Positions 44,340 to 53,245 are shown, counted from the first letter of the stretch. The stretch is DNA of 64,000 bases from Curtobacterium flaccumfaciens (GCF_013359815.1 NZ_JABMCF010000037.1:111249-175248); one strand, 5' to 3'. Translations and numbers: made by a program. Notes: generated by a model not told the origin, from the sequence alone.

Positions 44340-45023
44340 GTGGAACCACGGCCGCTCGCCGACCTGGTCGACCCCGGCTGGGCCGATGCCCTCGCGCCGG
44401 TCGAGCCCGACGTGCACCGGATCGGCGCGTGGCTGCGGGACGAGACCGCTGCGGGCCGTCACTACCTGCCCGCGGGCGGCGACGTGCTGCGCGCGTTCAC
44501 GACCCCGTTCGACGCCGTCAAGGTGCTGGTCGTCGGGCAGGACCCGTACCCGACGCCCGGCCACCCGATCGGGCTGTCCTTCGCCGTCGACCCGGCCGTC
44601 CGTCCGGTGCCGCGGAGCCTGGCGAACATCTACCGCGAGCTCGCCGACGACCTCGGCGTGACGCCCCCGCAACACGGTGACCTGCGGGCGTGGTCCGACC
44701 AGGGCGTCCTGCTGCTCAACCGGGTGCTCACCGTGCAGGCGGGCGAGGCCGGCAGCCACCGCGGCAAGGGCTGGGAATCGGTGACCGACCAGGCCGTCCG
44801 TGCCCTGGTCGCCCGTGGCACCCCGCTCGTCACCGTGCTCTGGGGCGCGCAGGCCGGTTCGGTGCGACCGCTCCTCGGCGACACCCCGGTCGTCGCGTCG
44901 GCCCACCCGAGCCCGCTCAGCGCGTCGCGCGGGTTCTTCGGCAGCCGCCCGTTCTCGCAGGTGAACGCGCTGCTCGAGTCGCAGGGCGCACCGCCCGTCG
45001 ACTGGACGCTGCCCGCTCAGTAG
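44340..45023 (+). CDS. ung: Uracil-DNA glycosylase
   Basis: This 227-residue family 1 UDG removes uracil from [19 protein letters not shown] (67-82, catalytic Asp68), [20 protein letters not shown], and the DNA-intercalation loop [13 protein letters not shown] near residue 190 are all present. The GTG start at 44340 lies 5 bp after the S51 gene stop, so it is part of the same transcription unit (phosphoribosyltransferase, S51, ung, GNAT). Confidence 0.96.
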   Translation: MEPRPLADLVDPGWADALAPVEPDVHRIGAWLRDETAAGRHYLPAGGDVLRAFTTPFDAVKVLVVGQDPYPTPGHPIGLSFAVDPAVRPVPRSLANIYRELADDLGVTPPQHGDLRAWSDQGVLLLNRVLTVQAGEAGSHRGKGWESVTDQAVRALVARGTPLVTVLWGAQAGSVRPLLGDTPVVASAHPSPLSASRGFFGSRPFSQVNALLESQGAPPVDWTLPAQ

Positions 45024-45032
45024 GCTCGGCAC

Positions 45033-45638
45033 GTGCTCGAGGAGGAATACCAGCGACGGCGGGTCCTGCCGCGGCACCTGCGTGCCCCGGCGGCGACCGA
45101 GACGGCCTTCGAGTACCGCATCCGTGCGGCCGAGGTGGGGGACCTGCCCCACGTGCGCGAGATCCACACGCACTACGTCCGCAACTCGTCGGTGACCTTC
45201 GACCCGGCGGCGTTCACGTACGCCGCGTGGAAGAAGCGCTACGACGACATCCGGAAGCGCCGCCTGCCGTTCCTGGTGGCGGAGAACCCCGCCGGGCAGA
45301 TCCTCGGGTACGCCCTGGTCGACGCGTGGAACCCGCGGGACCGCTCGAACCACGTCGTCGAGGACTCGATCTACCTCGGCGCCGCGTCCGGTGGCAAGGG
45401 GCTCGGCCGCGCGCTGATGGAGGCACTGCTCGACGAGTGCCGCTCGGCCGGTGTGCGCGAGGTCGTCGCGGTCATCGCGGACCGGCAGGCCGAGGCGTCG
45501 ATCCGGCTGCACGAGCGGCTCGGCTTCGAGGAAGTGGGCCGGATGGGCAAGGTCGGCTACAAGTACGACCGCTGGCTCGGCACGGTCACGATGCGGCTCC
45601 GCCTGCGCGGCCCGCGGCTGTTCGCACGCCGCCGCTGA
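45033..45638 (+). CDS. GNAT acetyltransferase of the phosphinothricin/methionine sulfoximine type
   Basis: The 201-residue protein begins with 27 extra residues and then YRIRAAEVGDLPHVREIHTH, YVRNSSVTFD (the motif of PAT/MddA acetyltransferases), ILGYALVDAWNPRDRSNHVV, EDSIYLGAASGGKGLGRALM (acetyl-CoA loop) and RLHERLGFEEVGRMGKVGYK. This subfamily acetylates L-methionine sulfoximine/sulfone or phosphinothricin. GTG 45033 is 9 bp after ung and the only start that keeps the whole fold. Confidence 0.87.
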   Translation: MLEEEYQRRRVLPRHLRAPAATETAFEYRIRAAEVGDLPHVREIHTHYVRNSSVTFDPAAFTYAAWKKRYDDIRKRRLPFLVAENPAGQILGYALVDAWNPRDRSNHVVEDSIYLGAASGGKGLGRALMEALLDECRSAGVREVVAVIADRQAEASIRLHERLGFEEVGRMGKVGYKYDRWLGTVTMRLRLRGPRLFARRR

Positions 45639-45720
45639 CGGCACCGGCAGCGGCACAGATACCGACGCGACGAACCTGACGGGCGTCCGTCACGCTCGAG
45701 ACGCGGCCGCGGGGCGGACG

Positions 45721-45752
45721 GGAGGCTCGTGGCGGCCCCGGCACGCGCCTCC
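45721..45752. terminator. Family 1 hairpin between the GNAT and the GntR regulator
   Basis: GGAGGCTCGTGG and GGCACGCGCCTCC face each other across GCCCC, with one mismatch at the T of the left arm. GGACG precedes it and GGCCGTC follows, as in other members. It lies between convergent genes. The same left arm, slightly altered, occurs inside gntP at 47462-47494. Confidence 0.7.
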
Positions 45753-45771
45753 AGGCCGTCGCCCGGTCGCG

Positions 45772-46470
45772 TCAGCCCGCCGGCGCCTCGGTGATGAACT
45801 CGTCGCGCGTCACGCGGAGCAGCGCGGTGGCCGCCGCCGCGGCGGCGTCCGCGTCACCGTCGACCGCTGCGCGCCCGACCGCCTGGTGCCGGAGTGCCGC
45901 CTCGCGCGTCCAGCGCGTGATGGGGTCCCGCGACTCCGACGTGCGGGTGCGGAGCAGCGCCTCGACCGTGCCGGCGAAGTGCGCGAACACGGCGTTCCCG
46001 GACCCGGTGAGCAGGGCACGGTGGAAGCGGACGTCGGCCTCCAGGTAGGCGCGGCTGTCCTCGCGCCCGCAGGCGTCGAGCATGTCCTCGGCGGCGGTGA
46101 GCACGGCGTCCGCGCCCGCGGAGCCGGCGGTCAGGGATGCCGCGACGGGTTCGACGCCGAGCCGGAGCTCGACGAGCTCGCGCTGCTGCACGAAGTACGC
46201 CGGTGAGGTACCGCGCCACCGGATCACGGTGGGGGCGAGCAGCTCCCACGCGGTGATGTCGCGGACGAGCGTGCCGACCCGCTGCCGGGGCTCGACCAGG
46301 CCGAGGGACTGCAGGACGCGCAGGGCCTCGCGGACGACCGAGCGGGACACCCCGAACTCGTCGGCGACCAGTTCGGGTCGCACGACGGAACCCGTGGCCA
46401 GGTCGCCGTCGACGATCCGCTGGCCCAGGGTGTCGAGCACGTGGGCGTGCAGTCCGCGTGCGGTGGGCAT
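45772..46470 (-). CDS. gntR: GntR-family (FadR subfamily) transcriptional regulator of gluconate genes
   Basis: This 232-residue regulator has an N-terminal winged helix (residues about 8-75; GLHAHVLDTLGQRIVDGDLA, GVSRSVVREALRVLQSLGLV) and a C-terminal FCD domain (about 85-220; helices with RFHRALLTGSGNAVFAHFAG), whose His and Asp residues bind a metal and a sugar-acid effector. ATG 46470 is preceded by GGAGGAAACG. It is divergent from gntP-gntK, with a perfect palindrome in the intergenic region, and most likely represses them until gluconate (or a derivative) binds. Confidence 0.92.
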   Translation of the reverse strand: MPTARGLHAHVLDTLGQRIVDGDLATGSVVRPELVADEFGVSRSVVREALRVLQSLGLVEPRQRVGTLVRDITAWELLAPTVIRWRGTSPAYFVQQRELVELRLGVEPVAASLTAGSAGADAVLTAAEDMLDACGREDSRAYLEADVRFHRALLTGSGNAVFAHFAGTVEALLRTRTSESRDPITRWTREAALRHQAVGRAAVDGDADAAAAAATALLRVTRDEFITEAPAG

Positions 46471-46570
46471 CGTTTCCTCCGTGCAGTACGGGTCACGCGG
46501 TCGTCGTGACGCCGGTCCCATCGAAGCGGCAGACTCCGGGGACGGGCGGTTGGCGCGCGGGACGACGTCG

Positions 46571-46576
46571 TATAGT
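46571..46576 (+). promoter_or_regulatory. Candidate -10 element of the gntP-gntK promoter
   Basis: TATAGT at 46571-46576 lies 102 bp before the gntP ATG and overlaps the operator by one base. TTGGCG at 46550-46555 may be a -35, but the 15-bp spacing is short, which could indicate need for regulation or a mis-assigned box. Confidence 0.45.
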
Positions 46577-46589
46577 CTGATTAATCAGA
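46576..46589. promoter_or_regulatory. GntR-type operator palindrome
   Basis: TCTGATTAATCAGA is a perfect 14-bp palindrome in an otherwise very GC-rich sequence, 107 bp upstream of the gntR ATG and 89 bp upstream of the gntP ATG. Overlap with the -10 box fits repression by the adjacent GntR. Confidence 0.8.
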
Positions 46590-46677
46590 TTATTGAGGGT
46601 CGGCGTTCGTCGCGCCAGTCCACCCTCGACACGAAGGCGACGGAGCCGCGCAGCAGCGACTCCAGGAAGGGGCGCTG

Positions 46678-48228
46678 ATGCCTCACGCTCTCCCGGACCA
46701 CCTGCTCGCCGCGGGTGGCACCACCGAGACGGTCGACCCGTCCGGTTCGATCCCGCAGCTGATCATCGCGGCGCTCGTCGGCATCGTGGTGATCATCGCG
46801 CTCATCACCTGGCTCAAGGTGCACCCGTTCATCGCGCTCACGATCGGCGCGCTCGGCGTCGGCATCGGCGCGGGGCTCGCTCCCGACAAGGCGGTCACCA
46901 GCTTCGGTGACGGCTTCGGCGCGACCATGACGAGCGTCGGCATCCTGGTCGGGCTCGGGGCGATGTTCGGCAAGATGCTCGTCGACTCCGGCGCAGCGGA
47001 CCGCGTGGTGGACACCCTGGTGCGGAAGTCGTCGAAGGCGGCGCTGCCGTGGACGATGGCCCTGATCGGTGCGCTCATCGGGCTGCCGATGTTCTTCGAG
47101 GTCGGCCTCGTCCTGCTCATCCCGATCATCGTGCTGGTCGCCAAGCGGAGCGAGGTGCCGATCATGAAGATCGCCGTCCCCGCGCTGGTCGGCCTGTCGA
47201 CGATGCACGCGTTCGTCCCGCCGCACCCCGGCCCGCTCGTCGCGATCTCCACCGTCGGTGCGAACCTCGGCACCACGCTCGCCTTCGGCATCGTGCTGGC
47301 GATCCCGGTGATCATCCTGGCCGGGCCGCTCTTCGCCCGCTTCGCGGCCCGCTGGGTCGACATCCCCGTCCCCGACATCTTCGGGTCGCGTGGGGCGGTC
47401 GCGACCGCCGGCCCGGGGTCGGGTTCCGGGTCCGCCGCCTTCGCCGACGACCCGGCACACCCCGGACGGGAGGCCCGGCGCGGCCCCGCCACGCAGGACA
47501 CCGCGTCCCTGCCCAACGGCAAGAGCGACTTCACGCGCGTGATCAGCGAGCCGCGCAGCCCGTCGTTCACCGTCGCCCTGATCGGCATCCTGCTGCCGGT
47601 CGTGCTCATGCTCGCCCAGGCGATCCGTGAGGCCACCGCCCCCGACGCCGCCGGCTCGTGGGTGAGCCTGCTCGACTTCCTCGGCTCGCCGATGATCGCC
47701 ATCGGCATCGCGGCCGTCTACGCGATGGTCTTCTTCGCGATCGGCGGCGGCATGGACCGCTCGGCGGTGTCGAAGTCGCTCGAGAGCGCGCTGCCCCCGA
47801 TCGCCGGGGTGCTGCTCATCGTCGGTGCCGGCGGTGGCTTCAAGCAGGTGCTCATCGACACCGGGATCGGCGGCGTGATCGCCGACGCCGTCAAGGACTC
47901 CGGCGTCTCGGTGCTGCTCGTCGCCTGGGTCGTCTCGGCCCTGGTCCGCGTGGCGACCGGGTCGGCCACGGTCGCCACCGTGACCGCCGCCGGCATCATG
48001 GCGCCGATCGCCGCCGACCTGTCGACGCCGATGACCTCCCTGCTCGTGCTCGCGATCGGTGCCGGCTCGGTGTTCCTGTCGCACGTGAACGACGCCGGGT
48101 TCTGGCTGGTGAAGGGGTACCTCGGCACCACGGTGGGGCAGACGTTCAAGACGTGGACGGTGCTCGAGTGCCTCATCTCGGTGTTCGGTCTGCTCGGGGT
48201 CCTGCTGGCCGGGGTGTTCATCCGATGA
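46678..48228 (+). CDS. gntP: GntP-family gluconate:H+ symporter
   Basis: This 516-residue, 12-14-helix permease imports gluconate. Typical segments are FGDGFGATMTSVGILVGLGA, MFFEVGLVLLIPII, STMHAFVPPHPGPLVAISTV, VGAGGGFKQVLIDTGIGGVI and SHVNDAGFWLVKGYLGTTVG. A 60-residue hydrophilic loop (about 240-300) includes the sequence DDPAHPGREARRGPATQDTA, whose DNA matches half of the family 1 palindrome, suggesting a captured repeat. The ATG at 46678 has AGGAAGG upstream. It overlaps gntK (ATGA) and is divergent from gntR. Confidence 0.94.
   Translation: MPHALPDHLLAAGGTTETVDPSGSIPQLIIAALVGIVVIIALITWLKVHPFIALTIGALGVGIGAGLAPDKAVTSFGDGFGATMTSVGILVGLGAMFGKMLVDSGAADRVVDTLVRKSSKAALPWTMALIGALIGLPMFFEVGLVLLIPIIVLVAKRSEVPIMKIAVPALVGLSTMHAFVPPHPGPLVAISTVGANLGTTLAFGIVLAIPVIILAGPLFARFAARWVDIPVPDIFGSRGAVATAGPGSGSGSAAFADDPAHPGREARRGPATQDTASLPNGKSDFTRVISEPRSPSFTVALIGILLPVVLMLAQAIREATAPDAAGSWVSLLDFLGSPMIAIGIAAVYAMVFFAIGGGMDRSAVSKSLESALPPIAGVLLIVGAGGGFKQVLIDTGIGGVIADAVKDSGVSVLLVAWVVSALVRVATGSATVATVTAAGIMAPIAADLSTPMTSLLVLAIGAGSVFLSHVNDAGFWLVKGYLGTTVGQTFKTWTVLECLISVFGLLGVLLAGVFIR
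47462..47494. repeat. Half-element of the family 1 palindrome inside gntP
   Basis: CGGACGGGAGGCCCGGCGCG with the following GCCCCGCCACG aligns with the left half and centre of the 45721 copy (CGGACGGGAGGCTCGTGGCG and GCCCCGGCACG). It encodes a variable cytoplasmic loop of the permease, so the reading frame tolerates it. Confidence 0.65.
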
Positions 48229-48788
48229 GCGGCGCAGGAGGAGTTGCTGCTGCCGGTGCGTCCGACGCCGGGCTGGACGCCCGCGTCCTGGTGGTGATGG
48301 GGGTCTCCGGGTCCGGCAAGTCGACCGTCGCCGCCATGGTGGCGGAGCAGGTCGGGTGGGAGTTCGCCGAGGGCGACGCGATGCACCCGCCGGCGAACGT
48401 CGACAAGATGCACGCCGGCACCCCGCTCACCGACGAGGACCGCTGGCCGTGGCTCGACGTCGTCGCCGGCTGGATCCGCGGACACCTGGGCGCCGGGACG
48501 AACGGCGTCGTGACCTGCTCGGCCCTGAAGCGCTCGTACCGCGACGTGCTGCGGGCCCCCGGGGTGGTGTTCGTGCACGTGGCCGGTGACGGCGCGCTCA
48601 TCGAGGAGCGGATGTCGCAGCGTTCCGGGCACTTCATGCCGACGTCGCTGCTGCAGTCGCAGCTCGCCACGCTCGAGCCGCCGCAGTCCGACGAGGCCCA
48701 CCTGACGATCGCCGCCGACCGCACCCCGGAAGAGGAGAGCGCCGAGGTCGTGGCGCGGCTCGGACTGGTGCGGATCCCGAGAGCCTGA
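48225..48788 (+). CDS. gntK: Gluconokinase
   Basis: This 187-residue thermoresistant-type gluconokinase phosphorylates gluconate to 6-phosphogluconate for the pentose phosphate pathway. The P-loop GVSGSGKST (about 26-34), EFAEGDAMHPPANVDKMHAG for gluconate binding, and CSALKRSYRDVLR are diagnostic. The first 20 residues are a Gly/Ala-rich extension, so a later start is conceivable. It overlaps gntP by four bases and shares its promoter. Confidence 0.94.
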   Translation: MSGAGGVAAAGASDAGLDARVLVVMGVSGSGKSTVAAMVAEQVGWEFAEGDAMHPPANVDKMHAGTPLTDEDRWPWLDVVAGWIRGHLGAGTNGVVTCSALKRSYRDVLRAPGVVFVHVAGDGALIEERMSQRSGHFMPTSLLQSQLATLEPPQSDEAHLTIAADRTPEEESAEVVARLGLVRIPRA

Positions 48789-48815
48789 TCGGGCGGCGCT
48801 CGGCAGCATGGCCGC

Positions 48816-50096
48816 ATGGCGATCGACGACTCCCTCTCGCTCCTGACCCGCGGCTACGGGTTCGGTGCCCACCTGTGGCGCCGGACCCGTCCGGGAGCGC
48901 GGGCGGTGGGCTTCCGACTGCTCGGACGTCCGGCGCTGCTCGTGCGTGGTGCCGAGGGCGTCGGGCTGTTCTACGACGGCGACCGCACGGCACGCCACGG
49001 CGCGATGCCGGCGATCGTCCAGCGGACGCTGTTCGGCGTCGGTTCGGTGCACAGTCTCGACGGGGCGGAGCACCACCACCGCAAGGCCACCTTCGTCGAC
49101 GTCGCGTACGAGGACGAGCAGGTCCGGCGGCTCGCACCCCTGCTGACCCGGGAGTGGGCGACCGAACGCGACGCCTGGCTCGCCGGTGGCACCCGGTCGG
49201 CGTACGACGCGGCCGTCGGTGCGATCGGCCGCGCCGTCATGCGGTGGGCCGGACTGCCGGGGACGCCGGCGGCGAAGACCCGGTGGGCGGCACGGCTCGC
49301 CCAGGTCGTCGACGGCTTCGGGGTGCCGTACTCACCGGAGTACCTGCAGGCCGTCCTGAACCGGCACTGGTCGGACCGGCACGCCCGGCGGCTGGTCGAG
49401 GCCGTGCGCGGTGGCCGGTTGACCCCCGAGCCACACACCGCCCTGCACGAGTGGGCATGGCACCGGGACCCCTCCGGGGCGCTGCTGCCGGCGCGGCTGG
49501 CCGGCATCGAACTCCAGAACAGCATCCGGCCGGCCATCGCGGTGGCCCGGTTCGTGGCGTTCGCGGCGAAGGAGTTGCACGACCGGCCGGAGTGGCGGGC
49601 ACGGATCGCGGCCGAGAGCGCGGCGGCCGACGCCGCTGACGGGCCGCGCGTCGACGGCCCGCTCGCCGTCGCCTTCGCGCAGGAGATCCGCCGGACGGCG
49701 CCGTTCGTGCCGATGCTGCCCGCCTGGGCCACCACGGACGTCGAACTGGACGGCCAGCACCTGCCCGCCGGCGGGCGCGTGGTGCTCGACATCACCGGGA
49801 CCGACACCGACGAGCGCTCGTGGGACCGTGCGGGCGACTTCGACCCGTCGCGGTTCCTCGGCGTGGACGACTTCGAGGGGATCACGACGTTCGTCCCGCA
49901 CGGCGGCGCCGACGTCGCCACGGGACACCGGTGCCCCGGCGAGAAGGTCGCCGTCGCCGCACTCGCGGCCGCGGTCTCGGTGCTGAGCGACCCGCGGCTG
50001 ACGATCCTCGACGACGGGCTCCAGGTCGACCGCCGCCGACTGCCGACGAAGCCGGCATCAGGCGGCGAGGTCCGGGGCCGCTGCCCCTTCCACTGA
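48816..50096 (+). CDS. CYP152-family cytochrome P450 (fatty-acid peroxygenase)
   Basis: The 426-residue protein is a P450 of the peroxygenase group that hydroxylates or decarboxylates fatty acids with H2O2. The heme ligand is Cys373 (FVPHGGADVATGHRCPGEK), with E290-x-x-R293 in QEIRRTAP. The I-helix carries IRPAIAVARFVAFAA, where Arg238-Pro239 replaces the usual acid-alcohol pair and binds the fatty acid carboxylate, as Arg242 does in P450BS-beta. No partner ferredoxin is needed, and none is seen. ATG 48816 is 27 bp after gntK, so read-through is possible although the function differs. Confidence 0.9.
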   Translation: MAIDDSLSLLTRGYGFGAHLWRRTRPGARAVGFRLLGRPALLVRGAEGVGLFYDGDRTARHGAMPAIVQRTLFGVGSVHSLDGAEHHHRKATFVDVAYEDEQVRRLAPLLTREWATERDAWLAGGTRSAYDAAVGAIGRAVMRWAGLPGTPAAKTRWAARLAQVVDGFGVPYSPEYLQAVLNRHWSDRHARRLVEAVRGGRLTPEPHTALHEWAWHRDPSGALLPARLAGIELQNSIRPAIAVARFVAFAAKELHDRPEWRARIAAESAAADAADGPRVDGPLAVAFAQEIRRTAPFVPMLPAWATTDVELDGQHLPAGGRVVLDITGTDTDERSWDRAGDFDPSRFLGVDDFEGITTFVPHGGADVATGHRCPGEKVAVAALAAAVSVLSDPRLTILDDGLQVDRRRLPTKPASGGEVRGRCPFH

Positions 50097-50118
50097 CCCG
50101 GTCTCAGCTGACCCGGGC

Positions 50119-51042
50119 TCAGCTGAACCGGATCGGGGTGCCGACGGGCAGCGCCGCGAGCGTCTTCGTCATCTCCGCCGAGACCCGGACGCAGCCGTGC
50201 GAGCTGCCGGTCGGGTCCGGGTAGTAGTGCAACGCGGTCAGCGCAGCGTTGCCGCCGTACGACGGGATCCGCGACGAGTGCGCCCCGGTCAGGATGATCG
50301 GGTTGCCCTGCGTGTACGCGACGCGGGTGTCGACGTACGCCGCCTCGACGTAGGTGGCGGTGTCGGTCGGTGTCGGGTCCTCCGGCGTCCCGAGCCGCGC
50401 GGCCTCGGTGGCGGTGACCTTCCCCTTCCGGGTGACGACGGACACGGTGCTCGCCGCGACGTCGACCGTGATCATCCGGTCGGTGCGCGTCACGGTGAAG
50501 TCGGCGGCCCGGGCCCAGGCGAACGTCGCGCTCGGGGCGTCCGGGTCGCCGCCGTCACCGGGGGTGCGGTTGCGGGACGGCGTCGACACCAGGAGCATCC
50601 CGCCGTCCCGGCCGGGGGAGCGACCCCACACCGCGGTCGCCGCGGGTCGGTTGATCGTCGACACCAGGTGGGACAGGGTCGCCACCGGCCGGGCGCGGCT
50701 CGACGGGCTCGCGTACAGGGCGACGAGCTGCGTGCGCGGGGTCGCGATCTGCCACGTGTCCTCGGGCTCCACGTCCCCGCCGTCGAGCAACTGCGGCACG
50801 ACGGCGTCGTGGAACGCCAACGGCAGCGCGGCCAGGGTCGCGTCGGACGGTGCGGCGGGGACGGCCGCGAGCGTCGGCTTCGGGGACGCGGTCGGCGTGG
50901 GGCTCGGGGTCGGTGTCGTCGTGGCCCGGGCCGCACGGGTCGGCTCCGGTGCCGGCGACCCCACGGTCACCCCCACCACGACGGCTGCGACGGCGAGCAC
51001 CACCACCCCGGCGGTCGTCGCGATCCAGGTGTTGCGTCGCAT
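50119..51042 (-). CDS. Membrane-anchored or secreted L,D-transpeptidase (YkuD)
   Basis: The 307-residue protein has an N-terminal signal/anchor helix (TTAGVVVLAVAAVVVGVTVG), a Pro/Thr-rich linker to about residue 65, a low-similarity central region, and a C-terminal YkuD domain (about 190-305) with HYYPDPTGSSHGCVRVSAEM, carrying the His and Ser-His-Gly-Cys of L,D-transpeptidases. These make 3-3 crosslinks in peptidoglycan or attach proteins to it. The linker suggests that the domain works outside the membrane in the wall. It converges with the P450 gene only 22 bp away. Confidence 0.92.
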   Translation of the reverse strand: MRRNTWIATTAGVVVLAVAAVVVGVTVGSPAPEPTRAARATTTPTPSPTPTASPKPTLAAVPAAPSDATLAALPLAFHDAVVPQLLDGGDVEPEDTWQIATPRTQLVALYASPSSRARPVATLSHLVSTINRPAATAVWGRSPGRDGGMLLVSTPSRNRTPGDGGDPDAPSATFAWARAADFTVTRTDRMITVDVAASTVSVVTRKGKVTATEAARLGTPEDPTPTDTATYVEAAYVDTRVAYTQGNPIILTGAHSSRIPSYGGNAALTALHYYPDPTGSSHGCVRVSAEMTKTLAALPVGTPIRFS

Positions 51043-51066
51043 GGTGCTTCCCCCTCGGTCGATCCG

Positions 51067-52740
51067 TCAGCGTTCGGTGACGGTGCCGCCCTCGACCCGC
51101 CACTGCCGGTCGAGTCGGACGGTCTTCAGCATGCGCCGGTCGTGTGTGACGAGCAGCAGGGTCCCGTCGTAGGACTCCAGCGCCTGCTCGAGCTGCTCGA
51201 TCGCGGTGAGGTCCAGGTGGTTGGTCGGTTCGTCGAGGACGAGCACGTTCACCCCGCGGGCCTGCAGCAGCGCGAGTCCGGCCCGGGTGCGCTCACCGGG
51301 GGAGAGCGCCGAGGCAGGTCGGCCGACGTGGTCCGCCTTCAGCCCGAACTTCGCGAGCAGCGTCCGGACGTCGGCGGTCGTGTACTCGGGGACGATCGCC
51401 TCGAACGCCGCTGCCAGGGGCTGGTCACCGGTGAACGCCGCACGCGCCTGGTCGACCTCGCCGACCGCGACGCTGGACCCGAGCGAGGCCGTGCCCGTCG
51501 TCGGCGCCTGCTTGCCGAGCAGCGCCCGCAGCAGGGTGGACTTGCCGGCGCCGTTCGGGCCGGTGATGCCGATCCGGTCACCGCCGTCGACCTGCAGCGA
51601 GACCGGGCCGAGGGTGAAGTCGCCCTGGGTGAACGTGGCGTTCGACAACGTCGCGACGACGGCCGACGACCGGGGTGCGCTGCCGATGGTGAACTCGAGC
51701 TGCCACTCCTTGCGCGGCTCCTCGACCTCGTCGAGCCGGGCGATGCGGGACTCCATCTGCCGGACCTTCTGCGCCTGCTTCTCGCTCGACTCCGAGGCGG
51801 CACGACGGCGGATCTTGTCGTTGTCCGGGCTCTTCTTCATGGCGTTCCGCACACCCTGGCTCGACCACTCGCGCTGCGTCCGTGCCCGCGAGACCAGGTC
51901 GGCCTTGGTCGACGCGAACTCGTCGTATGCGTCACGCTTGTGCTGCCGGGCGATCTCGCGCTCCTCGAGGAACGAGTCGTACCCGCCGCCGAACAGCCGG
52001 TTCGACGACTGCGCCAGGTCGAGTTCGAGCACGGAGGTCACCGAGCGCGCCAGGAACTCACGGTCGTGGCTGACGAGCACCACCCCGCCGCGCAGCCCGC
52101 GCACGAACGCCTCGAGCCGGTCGAGGCCGTCCAGGTCGAGGTCGTTGGTCGGCTCGTCGAGCAGGACGATGTCGAACCGCGAGAGCAGCAGCGCGGCGAG
52201 CCCGACGCGGGCGACCTGCCCACCGGACAGCGCGGTCATCAGGGAGTCCGGGCCGACGCCGTCCGCACCGGAGTCGCCCGTGCCGGGCTCGAGCCCGAGG
52301 TCGGCGAGCACCGCCGGGATCCGGTCCTCCAGGTCGGCGGCCCCCGCGGCGAGCCAGCGGTCGAGCGCCGCCGAGTACCGGTCGGCCGCTGCGTCGCCGG
52401 CGTCGGGGTCCCCGAGCGCCGCCGCCGCTGCGTCCATCGTCCCGGTCGCCTCGGTGCAGCCGGTCCGTCGCCCGAGGTACGCCGCGACGGTTTCACCAGC
52501 GATGCGCTCGTGCTCCTGGGGGAGCCACCCCACGAACGCGTCCGTCGGTGCCAGGGACACCGTGCCGGCCAGCGGCTCGTCGACACCGGCCAGCAGTCGG
52601 AGCAGGGTGGACTTGCCGGCACCGTTCACGCCGACGACCCCGATCACGTCACCGGGCGCCACCGTCAGGTCGAGGGAGTCGAACAGCGTGCGAGCGGCGT
52701 ACCCGCCGGACAGGCCCTTGGCGACGAGCGTGGCGGTCAT
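51067..52740 (-). CDS. ABC-F type ATP-binding protein
   Basis: The 557-residue protein has two ABC ATPase domains with no membrane segment: Walker A GVNGAGKST (about 37-45) and GPNGAGKST (about 365), signature motifs LSGGQVARVGLAALLL and LSPGERTRAGLALLQA, and Walker B LLDEPTNDLDLDG and LDEPTNHLDL. The linker between the domains (about 250-335) is charged and helical, as in antibiotic-resistance (ARE) or ribosome-rescue ABC-F proteins. The ATG at 52740 is fixed by the conserved N-terminus; the frame continues upstream into the opposite-strand HIT gene and is rejected there. It may confer resistance to a ribosome-targeting drug. Confidence 0.93.
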   Translation of the reverse strand: MTATLVAKGLSGGYAARTLFDSLDLTVAPGDVIGVVGVNGAGKSTLLRLLAGVDEPLAGTVSLAPTDAFVGWLPQEHERIAGETVAAYLGRRTGCTEATGTMDAAAAALGDPDAGDAAADRYSAALDRWLAAGAADLEDRIPAVLADLGLEPGTGDSGADGVGPDSLMTALSGGQVARVGLAALLLSRFDIVLLDEPTNDLDLDGLDRLEAFVRGLRGGVVLVSHDREFLARSVTSVLELDLAQSSNRLFGGGYDSFLEEREIARQHKRDAYDEFASTKADLVSRARTQREWSSQGVRNAMKKSPDNDKIRRRAASESSEKQAQKVRQMESRIARLDEVEEPRKEWQLEFTIGSAPRSSAVVATLSNATFTQGDFTLGPVSLQVDGGDRIGITGPNGAGKSTLLRALLGKQAPTTGTASLGSSVAVGEVDQARAAFTGDQPLAAAFEAIVPEYTTADVRTLLAKFGLKADHVGRPASALSPGERTRAGLALLQARGVNVLVLDEPTNHLDLTAIEQLEQALESYDGTLLLVTHDRRMLKTVRLDRQWRVEGGTVTER

Positions 52741-52792
52741 GCGCCCATCGTCCCACGCGGGAGCGGCACCCCACGTGCAGCAGACTGGGCCG

Positions 52793-53209
52793 ATGGACTC
52801 CTGCGTCTTCTGTGCCGTGATCGCCGGTGACGAACCCGCCGTGTGGGTGGAACGCGAGGAGCACGCCGTGGCCTTCGCACCCCTGCCCGACTCGGCGCTG
52901 GCTCCCGGCCACACCCTGGTCGTGCCGGTCGAGCACACCGCCGACCTGCTCAGTGCAGGACCCACGGCGCTCGCCGCCACCACGGCACTGGCGCAGCGTG
53001 TCGCCCGTGCAATGAAGGGGGCCCTCGGCGCGACCGGGACCGTCGTGCTGCAGGCATCGGGTGCAGACGCCGGCCAGAGCGTGCCGCACCTGCACCTCCA
53101 CGTCGTGCCGTGCTGGCCGGACGACGCCACGACGCACTGGCCGGAGCGACGATCGGCGCACGTGGTCGACGGTGACCCGCACGCGCTCCTCGCCGCGATG
53201 TTCGAGTAG
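52793..53209 (+). CDS. HIT-family nucleotide hydrolase/transferase
   Basis: This 138-residue protein begins MDSCVFCAVIAGDEP, with a CxxC zinc pair, and ends with the histidine triad HLHLHVVPCW (about residues 100-109). HIT proteins hydrolyse AMP-lysine, AMP-NH2, Ap4A or similar. It is divergent from the ABC-F gene with 52 bp between starts and converges with the small hypothetical gene. ATG 52793 is the clear start. Confidence 0.93.
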   Translation: MDSCVFCAVIAGDEPAVWVEREEHAVAFAPLPDSALAPGHTLVVPVEHTADLLSAGPTALAATTALAQRVARAMKGALGATGTVVLQASGADAGQSVPHLHLHVVPCWPDDATTHWPERRSAHVVDGDPHALLAAMFE

Positions 53210-53245
53210 CCGCCCGAGCAGACCCTGCCCGGCCCGGCGCGACCC

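Noticed and set aside
50097..50118. Terminator between the P450 and L,D-transpeptidase genes
   Set aside because: The gap contains short direct repeats of CAGCTGA but no stable inverted repeat.
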